The notes under the pieces: generated by a model
Databases searched by the model: none
Told to the model about the DNA's origin: nothing
The model's input: the letters and a program-made list of their open reading frames with translations, nothing else
Assembly (NCBI RefSeq): GCF_023148685.1
Contig: NZ_JAHXNL010000014.1
Location: 1 to 64,000 of the forward strand
Source of the DNA: Georgenia sp. EYE_87
Lineage (GTDB): Bacteria > Actinomycetota > Actinomycetes > Actinomycetales > Actinomycetaceae
Direction: 5' to 3'
Length of the DNA stretch: 64,000 bases
Part shown: piece after piece, positions 40,333 through 48,857 of the stretch
How positions within the stretch are numbered: position 1 is the stretch's first letter
Layout of the letters: the number at the start of each line of letters is the position of its first letter
Program-made: the position numbers and the translations under genes

Positions 40333-41127
40333 ATGGGTGATGTGCTGGAGCTGAACGACGTCTCCGTCCGCCGCGGGAACAGGATGATCCTCGACGGCGT
40401 GGACTGGTCCGTGAACGAGGGCGAGCGCTGGGTGGTGCTCGGGCCGAACGGGGCGGGCAAGACGACCGTGATCCAGCTCGTCGCCGGGCGGCTGCACCCG
40501 ACCACCGGCACCGTGACGATCATCGGCGAGGAGGTCGGCCGGACCGACCTCGCCGAGCTGCGGCCGCTCGTCGGTCTGGCCTCGGCGGCGCTGGACCAGC
40601 GGCTCCCGTCGGGGGAGCGGGCCATCGACGTCGTCGTCACCGCCTCCTACGGCATCACCGGGCGCTGGCGCGAGGAGTACGACGAGCTCGACCTCGACCG
40701 GGCCCAGACGCTCCTCGACGTCTTCGGGGTCGGTCACCTCGCCGAGCGCACCTACGGCACGCTCAGCTCGGGCGAGCGCAAGCGGGTCCAGATCGCCCGC
40801 GCCCTCATGCCCGACCCCGAGGTGCTGCTCCTCGACGAGCCGGCCGCGGGTCTCGACCTGGGCGGGCGCGAGGAGCTCCTCGCGGCGCTGTCGGAGCTCG
40901 CCGGGGACGGACGCTCCCCGGTCATGGTGCTGGTCACGCACCACGTCGAGGAGATCCCGTCTGGCTTCACGCACGCCCTGCTGCTGCGCGACGGCGTCGT
41001 CGAGGCGGCCGGGCCGATCGAGGACGTCCTGACCCCCCAGCACCTCTCGGCCGCGTTCGGCCTCGAGCTCGAGGTCGAGCGGCACCGGGACCGCTACAGC
41101 GCCCGGGCCGCCGGCACGGCACGCTGA
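40333..41127 (+). CDS. Stand-alone ABC transporter ATP-binding protein
   Basis: A 264-residue ATPase with Walker A GPNGAGKTT (about 37-45), signature LSSGERKRVQIARAL and Walker B LLLDEPAAGLDLGG, then THHVEEIPSGFTHALLL (switch His). It resembles metal or ModF-like ATPase subunits that act without an obvious permease. None of the flanking genes encodes a permease, so the partner is either elsewhere or absent. The start ATG fits a leaderless transcript. Confidence 0.85.
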   Translation: MGDVLELNDVSVRRGNRMILDGVDWSVNEGERWVVLGPNGAGKTTVIQLVAGRLHPTTGTVTIIGEEVGRTDLAELRPLVGLASAALDQRLPSGERAIDVVVTASYGITGRWREEYDELDLDRAQTLLDVFGVGHLAERTYGTLSSGERKRVQIARALMPDPEVLLLDEPAAGLDLGGREELLAALSELAGDGRSPVMVLVTHHVEEIPSGFTHALLLRDGVVEAAGPIEDVLTPQHLSAAFGLELEVERHRDRYSARAAGTAR

Positions 41128-41319
41128 CCCGGCTGCCGTAGCGCCCGGCGGGCGGCCGCGTGCTGCAGCGCCCGGCCCGCGGCCGCGCGTGCCGTCAGCG
41201 CCCCGCGCGTTGGTGGGCCGCTGTGTCGGTGGGTCCCGATAGGATCTACCTCACACGACGACAACATCGACGCAGGTCAGCCGCGCGAGGACGCGCGTCA
41301 GCCTGGGGAACGAGGGGAC
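41128..41319. other. Intergenic region before nfeD
   Basis: This 192-base stretch has no gene. An imperfect direct repeat GCGCCCGGC(G/C)(G/C)GCGGCCGCG lies at about 41140-41158 and 41168-41186. TAGGAT at 41240-41245 could be a -10 box, but no -35 is clear. Confidence 0.5.
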
Positions 41320-41772
41320 ATGGGCTGGCTCTGGTGGCTGGGCGCGGCACTGGTCCTCGGCGTCGTCGAGATGCTGACCGTGGACCTGATCTTCCTCATG
41401 TTCGCCGGCGGTGCGCTCGCGGCCATGCTCGTCGCCCTGCTCGGTGCGCCGTTCTGGGTGCAGATCCTCGTCTTCGCGATCGTCTCCGCAGCCCTGCTCT
41501 TCGTCGTGCGGCCGTGGGCCAAGAGGTTCCTCGACCGCTCGACGCCGGACACCGCCACAAACATCGCCGCGCACGTCGGACGTGAGGCGACCGTGCTCAT
41601 CGACGTCACCGAGCACGCCGGCCGGGTCAAGCTCGCGGGCGAGGTCTGGACCGCCCGCGCCGCCCGGCACGGCAGCGTGCTGCCCACCGGCACCACCGTG
41701 CGCGTGGTGCGCATCGACGGCGCGACCGCCGTGGTCGACGCCACCGCCGACGACCAGCTGTACCAGTCCTGA
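41320..41772 (+). CDS. NfeD-like membrane protein
   Basis: A 150-residue protein with three to four hydrophobic segments (WWLGAALVLGVVEMLTVDLIFLMFAGGAL and VQILVFAIVSAALLFVV) followed by an OB-fold domain (about 85-145, GREATVLIDVTEHAGRVKLAGEVWTAR). Short NfeD proteins almost always pair with an SPFH/stomatin gene, which is the next gene, and they help organise membrane microdomains. Start ATG with GAACGAGGGGAC upstream. Confidence 0.9.
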   Translation: MGWLWWLGAALVLGVVEMLTVDLIFLMFAGGALAAMLVALLGAPFWVQILVFAIVSAALLFVVRPWAKRFLDRSTPDTATNIAAHVGREATVLIDVTEHAGRVKLAGEVWTARAARHGSVLPTGTTVRVVRIDGATAVVDATADDQLYQS

Positions 41773-41806
41773 CCCACCCCAGCGCCACCCCAACCCGAGG
41801 AGCAGC

Positions 41807-43171
41807 ATGGCCGAGAGCGTCGGCGGCATCGTCCTGATCATCGTCCTGATCCTGGTCGGCATCTTCGTCATCGTCGCGATCACGCGCGCGGTACGGATCG
41901 TCCCCCAGGCCGTCGCCCTGATCGTGGAGCGCCTGGGCAAGTACCAGACCACCATGTATGCCGGCCTGCACTTCCTCATCCCGTTCGTCGACAAGGTGCG
42001 TGCCGGCGTCGACCTGCGCGAACAGGTGGTCTCCTTCCCGCCGCAGCCGGTCATCACCTCCGACAACCTCGTGGTCAGCATCGACACCGTCATCTACTTC
42101 CAGGTGACCGACCCGAAGTCGGCGACGTACGAGATCGCCAACTACATCACCGGTATCGAGCAGCTGACCGTCACCACGCTCCGCAACGTCATCGGCTCGA
42201 TGGACCTCGAGCAGACCCTGACCAGCCGCGACCAGATCAACGGTCAGCTGCGCGGGGTGCTTGACGAGGCGACCGGGCGCTGGGGCATCCGCGTGAACCG
42301 CGTCGAGCTCAAGGCGATCGACCCGCCCGCCTCGGTGCAGGGCTCCATGGAGCAGCAGATGCGTGCCGAGCGCGACCGCCGTGCGGCCATCCTCACCGCC
42401 GAGGGCGTGAAGCAGTCCCAGATCCTCACCGCCGAGGGCGAGAAGCAGGCCGCCATCCTGCGTGCGGAGGGCCAGGCTCAGTCCGCGATCCTCAAGGCGC
42501 AGGGCGAGTCCCGCGCGATCCTGCAGGTCTTCGACGCCATCCACCGCGGCAAGCCCGACAGCCGCCTCCTGGCCTACCAGTACCTGCAGATGCTCCCGGA
42601 GATCGCCAACGGCAGCTCCTCCAAGCTCTGGGTGATCCCCACGGAGTTCACCACCGCCCTCAACGGCATCTCGAAGGGGTTCGGCGGCCTCGGTGCCTCC
42701 GGCGACGGCGGGGGACCGGACCTCGACGCGGGCGAGCACCCCAAGGTCGACTTCGGCGACTACGGCCAGGGTCTGTCCAAGAACCTGCAGGAGACCACGC
42801 TGCAGGACCCCGACGAGGCGCTCGCCCAGGCCCGCGGGGAGGCGCAGCGGGCGACGTCGGAGGCGTCGTACGCGGGCGAGGGGTCCGGCATGCCGTTCTC
42901 CCGGTCCGCCGAGGCGGGGCAGCAGCCGGCCGAGGCGACGCCGACCCGCGCCCAGCGCCGGGCGGCCTCCGAGGCGCGCATCGAGGAGGCGCTGGAGGCC
43001 GGCGGTGACCGCGCCCGCCGGGAGGCGCAGCGCCAGGCCGAGGAGCTCAGCGAGCGCACCCGGACCAGCCCCGCGGGGCCCGGGCCCCAGGAGGGGCAGC
43101 AGGAGCCCACGGACACCTCCCGCTTCGCCCCGCCGCAGGACGACCAGGGCGGCGAGCCCGGGCAGCGCTGA
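41807..43171 (+). CDS. SPFH/stomatin (Band 7) family membrane protein
   Basis: A 454-residue protein. A single N-terminal helix (GGIVLIIVLILVGIFVIVAI, 6-25) is followed by the Band 7 domain (about 30-200: VIVERLGKYQTTMYAGLHFLIPFVDKV, TVTTLRNVIGSMDLEQTL) and a coiled coil with repeated AEG/QAAILRAEGQ. The last 150 residues are Gly/Glu/Arg-rich and disordered, longer than in QmcA-type proteins. It forms oligomeric membrane assemblies, probably with the NfeD protein 34 bases upstream. GAGGAGCAGC precedes the ATG. Confidence 0.92.
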   Translation: MAESVGGIVLIIVLILVGIFVIVAITRAVRIVPQAVALIVERLGKYQTTMYAGLHFLIPFVDKVRAGVDLREQVVSFPPQPVITSDNLVVSIDTVIYFQVTDPKSATYEIANYITGIEQLTVTTLRNVIGSMDLEQTLTSRDQINGQLRGVLDEATGRWGIRVNRVELKAIDPPASVQGSMEQQMRAERDRRAAILTAEGVKQSQILTAEGEKQAAILRAEGQAQSAILKAQGESRAILQVFDAIHRGKPDSRLLAYQYLQMLPEIANGSSSKLWVIPTEFTTALNGISKGFGGLGASGDGGGPDLDAGEHPKVDFGDYGQGLSKNLQETTLQDPDEALAQARGEAQRATSEASYAGEGSGMPFSRSAEAGQQPAEATPTRAQRRAASEARIEEALEAGGDRARREAQRQAEELSERTRTSPAGPGPQEGQQEPTDTSRFAPPQDDQGGEPGQR

Positions 43172-43174
43172 CGT

Positions 43175-45268
43175 CTATTCAGGTCCGGCGCCGGCGGGCT
43201 CGAGCGGCCCGCCGGCGCCGGTGTCCCAGCCCGTCTCCCCGGTCAGCAGGGCGGTGGTCTGCAGGACGAGAAAGTGCGAGCGCAGCAGCTGCGCGGCGAC
43301 CTCACCCCCGCCCGGCGCCGGCGCGAGCTCGGCCGGGAAGACGTCCAGGCCGACGCCGCGGGCGCGGCGGTGATGCTCGAGCAGCTGAGCGGTCAGGGCG
43401 GCCGGGGAGGCGGCGCCGGTGCCCCGCTCGGCCTGCGCGACCAACCAGCCGCGCAGGTCCAGGAGCGCCGCCGGTACGACGGCGAGGCGGCTCCCCAGCG
43501 GTTGGGCGACACGCTCGCCGGGACCGCGAGCCCGTGGCCTGCCCCGCCGCCCGGCGGGTGCGGCGAAGTGCAGCGCCTGGACGGCGTCGCCGGCCGGCCG
43601 GTCGGTGTGGACCAGGCTGAGCGGCTCGCCGCTGAGTCCGGTGGCGTCCCGCCGCAGGCGGCAGACGAGCAGCGCACCCTCGGCGGTGCCGTCCCCCGCG
43701 ATGTCCTCGACCCGGTCGACCAGGTGCGCCGTCTCGGCGGTGTACGCCACCGTCAGCGGCAACGTGACGCCGTCGCGGTCGACCGCCACCCAGGTCAGGG
43801 CCTGGGACGTCGGGTCGAAGAACGCGGTCCCGTACCGCGCGGGGCGCAGGACCGCCCAGTCGCGCAGCGGGTCGGGCAGGTCGAGGAGGCCGGCCGAGTC
43901 CCGGGCGAGGGCGCCCCACGAGTCGACGACGGGCAGCACGTCGGCGAGCTCTTCGCCGGAGAGCGGGTGGACCGCTGCCCGGGTGCGGTCGACGCCGGAC
44001 AGGCGGCCCCCGGCGCTCAGCAGCGCGTCGGTGAGCACCACCCGGGCGCCGGTCGCGGCGGACGGGGAGGACAGCCCGCTCCACGGTCCGGCCGAGGCGT
44101 AGCGTGCGCGGGGGTCGAAACCGTGGAGCATCTCCGGGCGGGCGTCGGTGAGGGACACGAACCGTGACTGCTCGGGCCACCAGAACAGCGTGGTCAGTCC
44201 CCGGTAGCCGGACGCTGCACGCCAGGGCGCGGCGCCGAGCCCGAGGAGCTCCATCGTGCGGACCGCGTCGTACCGGTTCCGGGCCCGCCCGACCAGCCGG
44301 GCGGGGGCGCTGCCGGCGGTCGCGGCCGCCTCGAGGGCAGACACCAGCGCGTACGCGATCGACGCCTCGTCGAGGAGCCGGTGCTCGTCGGCCCGGGCGG
44401 ATCGCTCGAGCAGCAGCTCGACGTGGTCGGCGAGACGCCGCAGCAGCAGCGCGAGCCGGTGGTACTCGGCCCCCTGCGCCCACACCGCCACCGTCTCGTA
44501 ACGCTGATGCACGGAGGCCGAGAGGTGGGACAGGCCGAGCGCCACGGTGTCGGTGATGAGGCGGGAGGTGGTCGCGCGCAGGCGTGACCGTGTGAGGTCC
44601 AGGTCGTCCGCCGCCCGGGCGGGACGGCCGGGCTCGACGTCGGCAAGCTCGGCGCCGTGGGCCCGCTGGTAGGCCAGCACCGCCGCCACCTGGTACTTCT
44701 CGACGGCGGACAGCCGGGTGTCGGGCACCAGGCCGGGCGCTCCGCCGCCCATGTACCGGAAGATCAGGAAGGGGTGGGAGAACGTGATCGACACGTTCCG
44801 GCCGCTCTCGACGCGCACGCCGGCGCGCTCGAGATCGTCGACCAGCTGGCGGGCCCACCGGTAGCCGGGCCGGCCCGCGTGCCGGAGGAGCGCGTCGGGG
44901 TCGAGCCCCATGAGCTCCCGGTGCAGGGTGTCGTCCTCGGTGCCGGTGCCGGTGCCGGTGCCGGTGCCGGCGCCGGAGTCCCCGCCGTCGGCTCCCGATG
45001 CCAGCCACAGCCCGGCGGCGACGACGTGCTGGCACGTCGTCCCGCTCGGGCACGAGCAGCTGGCGTGGGTCGGACCACGCGCGTCGAGGGACACCTCGTG
45101 CGGGCCGACGCGCAGCCGCAGGACCTGCTCGTCGTCCGCGAGGACCGCGACCTCGACCCTCCCGAGGTCCTTGCGTGCGCGGCGGAGCAGGCCGCGGCTG
45201 GTGAGCGCCGCCCAGGCCTCGTCGTCGTACCGCTCGAGCTGGGCCACGACGGCGGCGCGCACGCTCAC
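43175..45268 (-). CDS. SWIM zinc-finger protein (YehQ-like)
   Basis: A 697-residue protein. The SWIM finger CxCx5CxH is at about residues 65-75 (ASCSCPSGTTCQHVV), preceded by a beta-rich segment as in other SWIM proteins. The remainder is large, mostly helical then beta-rich, without known catalytic motif. A GTGTGTGTG stretch near residue 105 is coded by a GTGCCG microsatellite. SWIM fingers bind DNA or protein partners. The GTG at 45268 overlaps the VWA stop (GTGA). It is the last gene of the DUF4132-MoxR-DUF5682-VWA-SWIM cluster, matching E. coli yehQ in position and domain. Confidence 0.85.
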   Translation of the reverse strand: MSVRAAVVAQLERYDDEAWAALTSRGLLRRARKDLGRVEVAVLADDEQVLRLRVGPHEVSLDARGPTHASCSCPSGTTCQHVVAAGLWLASGADGGDSGAGTGTGTGTGTEDDTLHRELMGLDPDALLRHAGRPGYRWARQLVDDLERAGVRVESGRNVSITFSHPFLIFRYMGGGAPGLVPDTRLSAVEKYQVAAVLAYQRAHGAELADVEPGRPARAADDLDLTRSRLRATTSRLITDTVALGLSHLSASVHQRYETVAVWAQGAEYHRLALLLRRLADHVELLLERSARADEHRLLDEASIAYALVSALEAAATAGSAPARLVGRARNRYDAVRTMELLGLGAAPWRAASGYRGLTTLFWWPEQSRFVSLTDARPEMLHGFDPRARYASAGPWSGLSSPSAATGARVVLTDALLSAGGRLSGVDRTRAAVHPLSGEELADVLPVVDSWGALARDSAGLLDLPDPLRDWAVLRPARYGTAFFDPTSQALTWVAVDRDGVTLPLTVAYTAETAHLVDRVEDIAGDGTAEGALLVCRLRRDATGLSGEPLSLVHTDRPAGDAVQALHFAAPAGRRGRPRARGPGERVAQPLGSRLAVVPAALLDLRGWLVAQAERGTGAASPAALTAQLLEHHRRARGVGLDVFPAELAPAPGGGEVAAQLLRSHFLVLQTTALLTGETGWDTGAGGPLEPAGAGPE
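43185..43221. terminator. Bidirectional terminator hairpin at convergent gene ends
   Basis: CCGGCGCCGGCGGG at 43185-43198 pairs perfectly with 43208-43221 across a 9-base loop. It begins 14 bases after the SPFH stop and lies inside the last codons of the minus-strand SWIM gene, so both convergent transcripts would form it. The two genes are only 3 bases apart. Confidence 0.7.
44940..44975. repeat. GTGCCG hexanucleotide microsatellite
   Basis: Five exact copies of GTGCCG (44940-44969) followed by GCGCCG lie within the SWIM gene. The unit of 6 keeps the frame, adding or removing dipeptides in a flexible linker. Confidence 0.85.
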
Positions 45269-46449
45269 GAGGTCACCTCCACCAGCCACTCGGCGAGCCT
45301 GCCCGGCGTGAGCGCGGCGATGCTCATGCCGCAGTCGGCGAGACGCTGGGCGATCTCCCGGTCGTAGTGCGGGTGGGCCTCGCCGTCGAGCGCGGCCAGG
45401 CCGATGAGCGTCACCCGCGACTCCGCGAGCGTGCGCACGGCGCGGACGAGCTCGCCGGGCGGGGCGCCCTCGCAGAAGTCCGTGACGAGCACGAGGACGG
45501 TGCGCTGCGGGTTCTCGACGAGCTGGGAGCAGTAGCGCACCGCCTGGGCGATGTCGGTGCCGCCGCCGAGCTGGACGCGCATGAGCACCTCAACCGGGTC
45601 CTCGACCTGGTCGGTCAGGTCGACGACGGCGGTGTCGAAGACGACCAGCCGCACCCGGAACGCGGGCAGCCCGGAGAGGATCCCGGCCATGACGGCGCTG
45701 TGGATCACCGATCCCACCATGGAACCGCTCTGGTCGACGCACACGATGACGTCCCACGGGAGGCGCCGGGTGTTGCGCTCGAAGAACAGCACCTCCTGGA
45801 GCACCAGCTGACCGCGGGCGGCGTCGAAGTGCTTGAGGTTGCGCCGGACGGTGCCGGCCGCGTCGAGGTTGGCGGCGATCTGCACGGGGGAGTGGCGGTC
45901 GCGGCTGAGCCGACCCGACATGGCCCGGCGCACGTCCGTCCGGAGCCGGCGGGTCAGCTCCTCGACCACCTGCCGGATGATCCGGCGCGCGACGACCAGG
46001 GCCTGCTCGCCGAGGTGGCCCTTGAGCGCGAGCAGCGTCCGGAGCAGCTGCTCGCTCGGCTCGAGCCGCTCGAGAGTCTGCGGGTCGGTGACGAGCTCGG
46101 TGAGCCCGTAGCGCTCCAGCGCGTGGCCCTCGATCACCTCGGCCGTCTCGCGCGGGAACAGCTCCCGCACCTCGCCGAGCCAGGTGACGAGACCGGGCGT
46201 GGACCCCTCCAGGGAGCCGGGGGTGATCTCGGCCGGCCGGTCCTCCGGCCGCAGACCCCTGCCGCCGTACTCGCGCCCGTAGAGCTGGTCGAGCGCGGCG
46301 TCCAGGCGCGCCGACGTGCCTCCGCTGCAGCCGCCGAGAGAGCTCGACGCGTACCGGCCGAGGACGAGCCGCCACCGTTCCAGCACCTCGTCGTGCGCGC
46401 CGTCGTGCGTGGCGCCCCCCGCGCCGACGTCCCCCGTGCCGCCGCTCAT
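45265..46449 (-). CDS. VWA-domain protein of MoxR-VWA system (YehP-like)
   Basis: A 394-residue protein. The C-terminal von Willebrand A domain has a complete MIDAS: DQSGS near residue 236 (VIVCVDQSGSMVGSV), Thr in GGGTDIAQA and Asp in VTDFCEGA. The N-terminal 200 residues are helical (LEPSEQLLRTLLALKGHLG, RTDVRRAMSGRLSRD). Such proteins work with MoxR AAA+ ATPases as chaperone or metal-insertion partners. ATG 46449 overlaps the DUF5682 stop by 4 bases. It corresponds to E. coli yehP in the homologous locus. Confidence 0.9.
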   Translation of the reverse strand: MSGGTGDVGAGGATHDGAHDEVLERWRLVLGRYASSSLGGCSGGTSARLDAALDQLYGREYGGRGLRPEDRPAEITPGSLEGSTPGLVTWLGEVRELFPRETAEVIEGHALERYGLTELVTDPQTLERLEPSEQLLRTLLALKGHLGEQALVVARRIIRQVVEELTRRLRTDVRRAMSGRLSRDRHSPVQIAANLDAAGTVRRNLKHFDAARGQLVLQEVLFFERNTRRLPWDVIVCVDQSGSMVGSVIHSAVMAGILSGLPAFRVRLVVFDTAVVDLTDQVEDPVEVLMRVQLGGGTDIAQAVRYCSQLVENPQRTVLVLVTDFCEGAPPGELVRAVRTLAESRVTLIGLAALDGEAHPHYDREIAQRLADCGMSIAALTPGRLAEWLVEVTS

Positions 46450-48848
46450 GCCCTCGCTCCCCACGCGGCGAGGCCGTCCCGTGCGAGCAGGTCGGCGGTC
46501 GCCCGCGACACCTCGAGATGCCGGCGGACCGTGCCCTCGTCGACGTCCGAGCGCCGGAGCACCCCGAGGTCCGTCGCACCGTGCAGGGCGGCGACCGCCT
46601 GGGCGATCCGGTCGGTCTCCCGCGGCGTCATCCCGGCGAACGCGAGGCGCAGTTCGGGCAGGTGCGCCACGAAGGTCTCCCGCTCCCAGGCGGCCAGCCG
46701 CCCGTCGAGCGCGCCGAGGAGCGCGGGCTCCTGCCACGCCGCCTCCCGGGCCGTGCGGAGCAGCCCGCTGACGAAGCCGACGCCGTCGGCGGCCGACGCC
46801 GTGCCGGACAGGTGCCCGGCGATCGCCCGCGCCACCGACTCCGGGTTGAGCCGGCCGGCGGAGTACCGCAGACCGGTCGCACCGCCGCGCACCAGCGGCG
46901 CCTCGTGCACGGACGCGAGCCGGTCCACCAGCTGCCAGTAGAGGTCGGCGTCGAGGGCGCTGCCCGCCTCGCCGAGGAGGACCTCCCGCAGCTGGACGAG
47001 GGCGTCGACCGCGTCGGCCGGGTCGCACTCCTGCCCGGACAGCTCGCGGCCGAGGAACACGGTGCGCTCGTACGCGGTGCGGAGCAGGGCGGGCAGCGGC
47101 TCGAGCGTGCGTGCCTCGAGCGGTTCGCGCGCCTCACGCAGCAGGGCGAGCTGCGCCGTCGCCGCGGCCAGCGCATCGAACGCGACGTCGGTGGCCAGGG
47201 CCTCCCGGACAAGCTCCAGCGGCTCCCCGACGTGGCGGTGGAGCCCGAGCACGCAGGCCCGGACGAGCAGCGAGGTCGCGGCCGGGGCGCTGCGGGCACC
47301 CGCGGCGCGCTCGGCCTCCAGCTGCGCCTCGAAGCGGGTGGCAACGGCGGCCGGGAGCGTCTCGCCGAGGACGGACATCTCCGCCAGCGCGCCGTCGGTC
47401 GCCGGGCTCCACCGGTACTCCCAGCGCTCCTGGAGCCGGCCCAGGCCGTGGCCGTGGACGAAGTCGGGCCCCGCCGCGCGGACCGCGAAGGGCACGCCCA
47501 GCAGGGCCAGCCCGTGCAGCAGGCGGCTCGTCTCGCGGTGGGCCGGCCGCCGGTACAGGTCCAGGGCGGCGGTCCGGGGCTCACCGTCCATGTTCAGCTT
47601 CTGACGCCGCAGCCGCCCGAGGGTGTCGGCGACCAGCGGTGGTGTGCCCGCCCCGGGCGGGACCGTGCCCACCGCCGTGCCGGTGAGCACGTGCCGGGTG
47701 ACGGCTGCCACCAGAGCGCCCTCGACGTCGGCGTCGCCCTTGACGAAGCAGCTGGTGACCGCGTCGACGAGGTCGCTGCGCAGCGGCGCGGCCCGGTCCC
47801 GCAGGTGCGCCAGCCGCAGCGCCTGCTCGAACGCGGCGGAGACGGCGGGCATCGGGACGGGGACCGTGCGGCGTCTCAGCTCCTCGGCGACGTCGAGGAT
47901 CGCCGCGAGCGCCGCGTGCGCCCGGGGCTCCTCCGCGCCCTCGGTCATGAGCTGCCAGAGCTGCTGGTGCCAGGCGGGGGAGGTCATGCCGGACGCGTAG
48001 CCGTTCAGCCGCTCCAGCCGCTCGAAGGTGTAGCGCACGACGGCGGCCCCGCCGGTCACCCCGTCGGCCCGTACGGCTGGCCGGGCGGGCGGCTCGGCCA
48101 GCAGCGCGGGGAGCGCCACCGCGTGGAAGCCGCCGACGACGACGAGCACCGGACCGTCGCCCGGGCCCCGTCCCGTCAGGGCCTGGGCGATGTGCCAGAC
48201 CATCTCCGCCTCGCGGGCGGTGGTGCCGTCCCGGTCGAGCTCGGCCGCGGGGTGGTCCTGCCGCGCCAGCTGGCACCACGCCGCGACGCGGGCGGTGTGC
48301 TCGGCGGCGGGCACCGCTGCGGCGTCGGCCTCGAGCAGATGCTCCCAGAGGTCCTCGTGGTCGCGGCAGCCCAGCTGCTCGGCCAGCGCCCGCAGGCGGG
48401 CACTGGTGCGGTAGTGGTGCTCGTCCAGCAGCGGCTCCTCGGCGTCCGGGCCGTACTCCCCGGCGCAGGCGAGGGACTGCTCGGCGAGGTCGAGGTCGAT
48501 GAAACGGGCCGGGATGTCGCGCACCGCGGCCTCCCGCAGGGCGACGAGCTCGGGGGAGTAGTCGCAGAAGGGCAGCTGGGCGCTCCACCGCTCCGCGGTC
48601 ACGCCCTTCCCGCGGACCGCCCACGTGTAGACCGACAGCGGCATCCGCGCCTCGGGGTGCGTGAGCAGGGGGATCAGCGGCGTGAGCGAGCGCGGCCCCT
48701 CCACCAGGACCACCGACGGGCGGTGCTCCTCGACCGCCCGGCGGACCTGCCACGCGCACGCCGGGCTGTGGTGCCGCACCGGCACGACCACCAGCTCGTC
48801 GCTGACGAGGGAGGCCGCGAGGTCACGGACGCCGGCGGTGCTGAGCAT
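46446..48848 (-). CDS. DUF5682 family protein (YehM-like)
   Basis: An 800-residue protein without a known activity. The N-terminus LVVVPVRHHSPACAWQVRRAVEEHRPSVVLVEGP and a later VLVVVGGFHAVALPALL resemble the ordering of motifs in TraB/EreA-like proteins (a GxxH-type His near the start, a Glu after a strand, another His later), but this is only my reading. The second half is helical, Ala/Leu/Arg-rich. ATG 48848 lies 9 bases after the MoxR stop, and the 3' end overlaps the VWA gene. It corresponds to E. coli yehM. Confidence 0.82.
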   Translation of the reverse strand: MLSTAGVRDLAASLVSDELVVVPVRHHSPACAWQVRRAVEEHRPSVVLVEGPRSLTPLIPLLTHPEARMPLSVYTWAVRGKGVTAERWSAQLPFCDYSPELVALREAAVRDIPARFIDLDLAEQSLACAGEYGPDAEEPLLDEHHYRTSARLRALAEQLGCRDHEDLWEHLLEADAAAVPAAEHTARVAAWCQLARQDHPAAELDRDGTTAREAEMVWHIAQALTGRGPGDGPVLVVVGGFHAVALPALLAEPPARPAVRADGVTGGAAVVRYTFERLERLNGYASGMTSPAWHQQLWQLMTEGAEEPRAHAALAAILDVAEELRRRTVPVPMPAVSAAFEQALRLAHLRDRAAPLRSDLVDAVTSCFVKGDADVEGALVAAVTRHVLTGTAVGTVPPGAGTPPLVADTLGRLRRQKLNMDGEPRTAALDLYRRPAHRETSRLLHGLALLGVPFAVRAAGPDFVHGHGLGRLQERWEYRWSPATDGALAEMSVLGETLPAAVATRFEAQLEAERAAGARSAPAATSLLVRACVLGLHRHVGEPLELVREALATDVAFDALAAATAQLALLREAREPLEARTLEPLPALLRTAYERTVFLGRELSGQECDPADAVDALVQLREVLLGEAGSALDADLYWQLVDRLASVHEAPLVRGGATGLRYSAGRLNPESVARAIAGHLSGTASAADGVGFVSGLLRTAREAAWQEPALLGALDGRLAAWERETFVAHLPELRLAFAGMTPRETDRIAQAVAALHGATDLGVLRRSDVDEGTVRRHLEVSRATADLLARDGLAAWGARA

Positions 48849-48857
48849 CGCCCGCGC

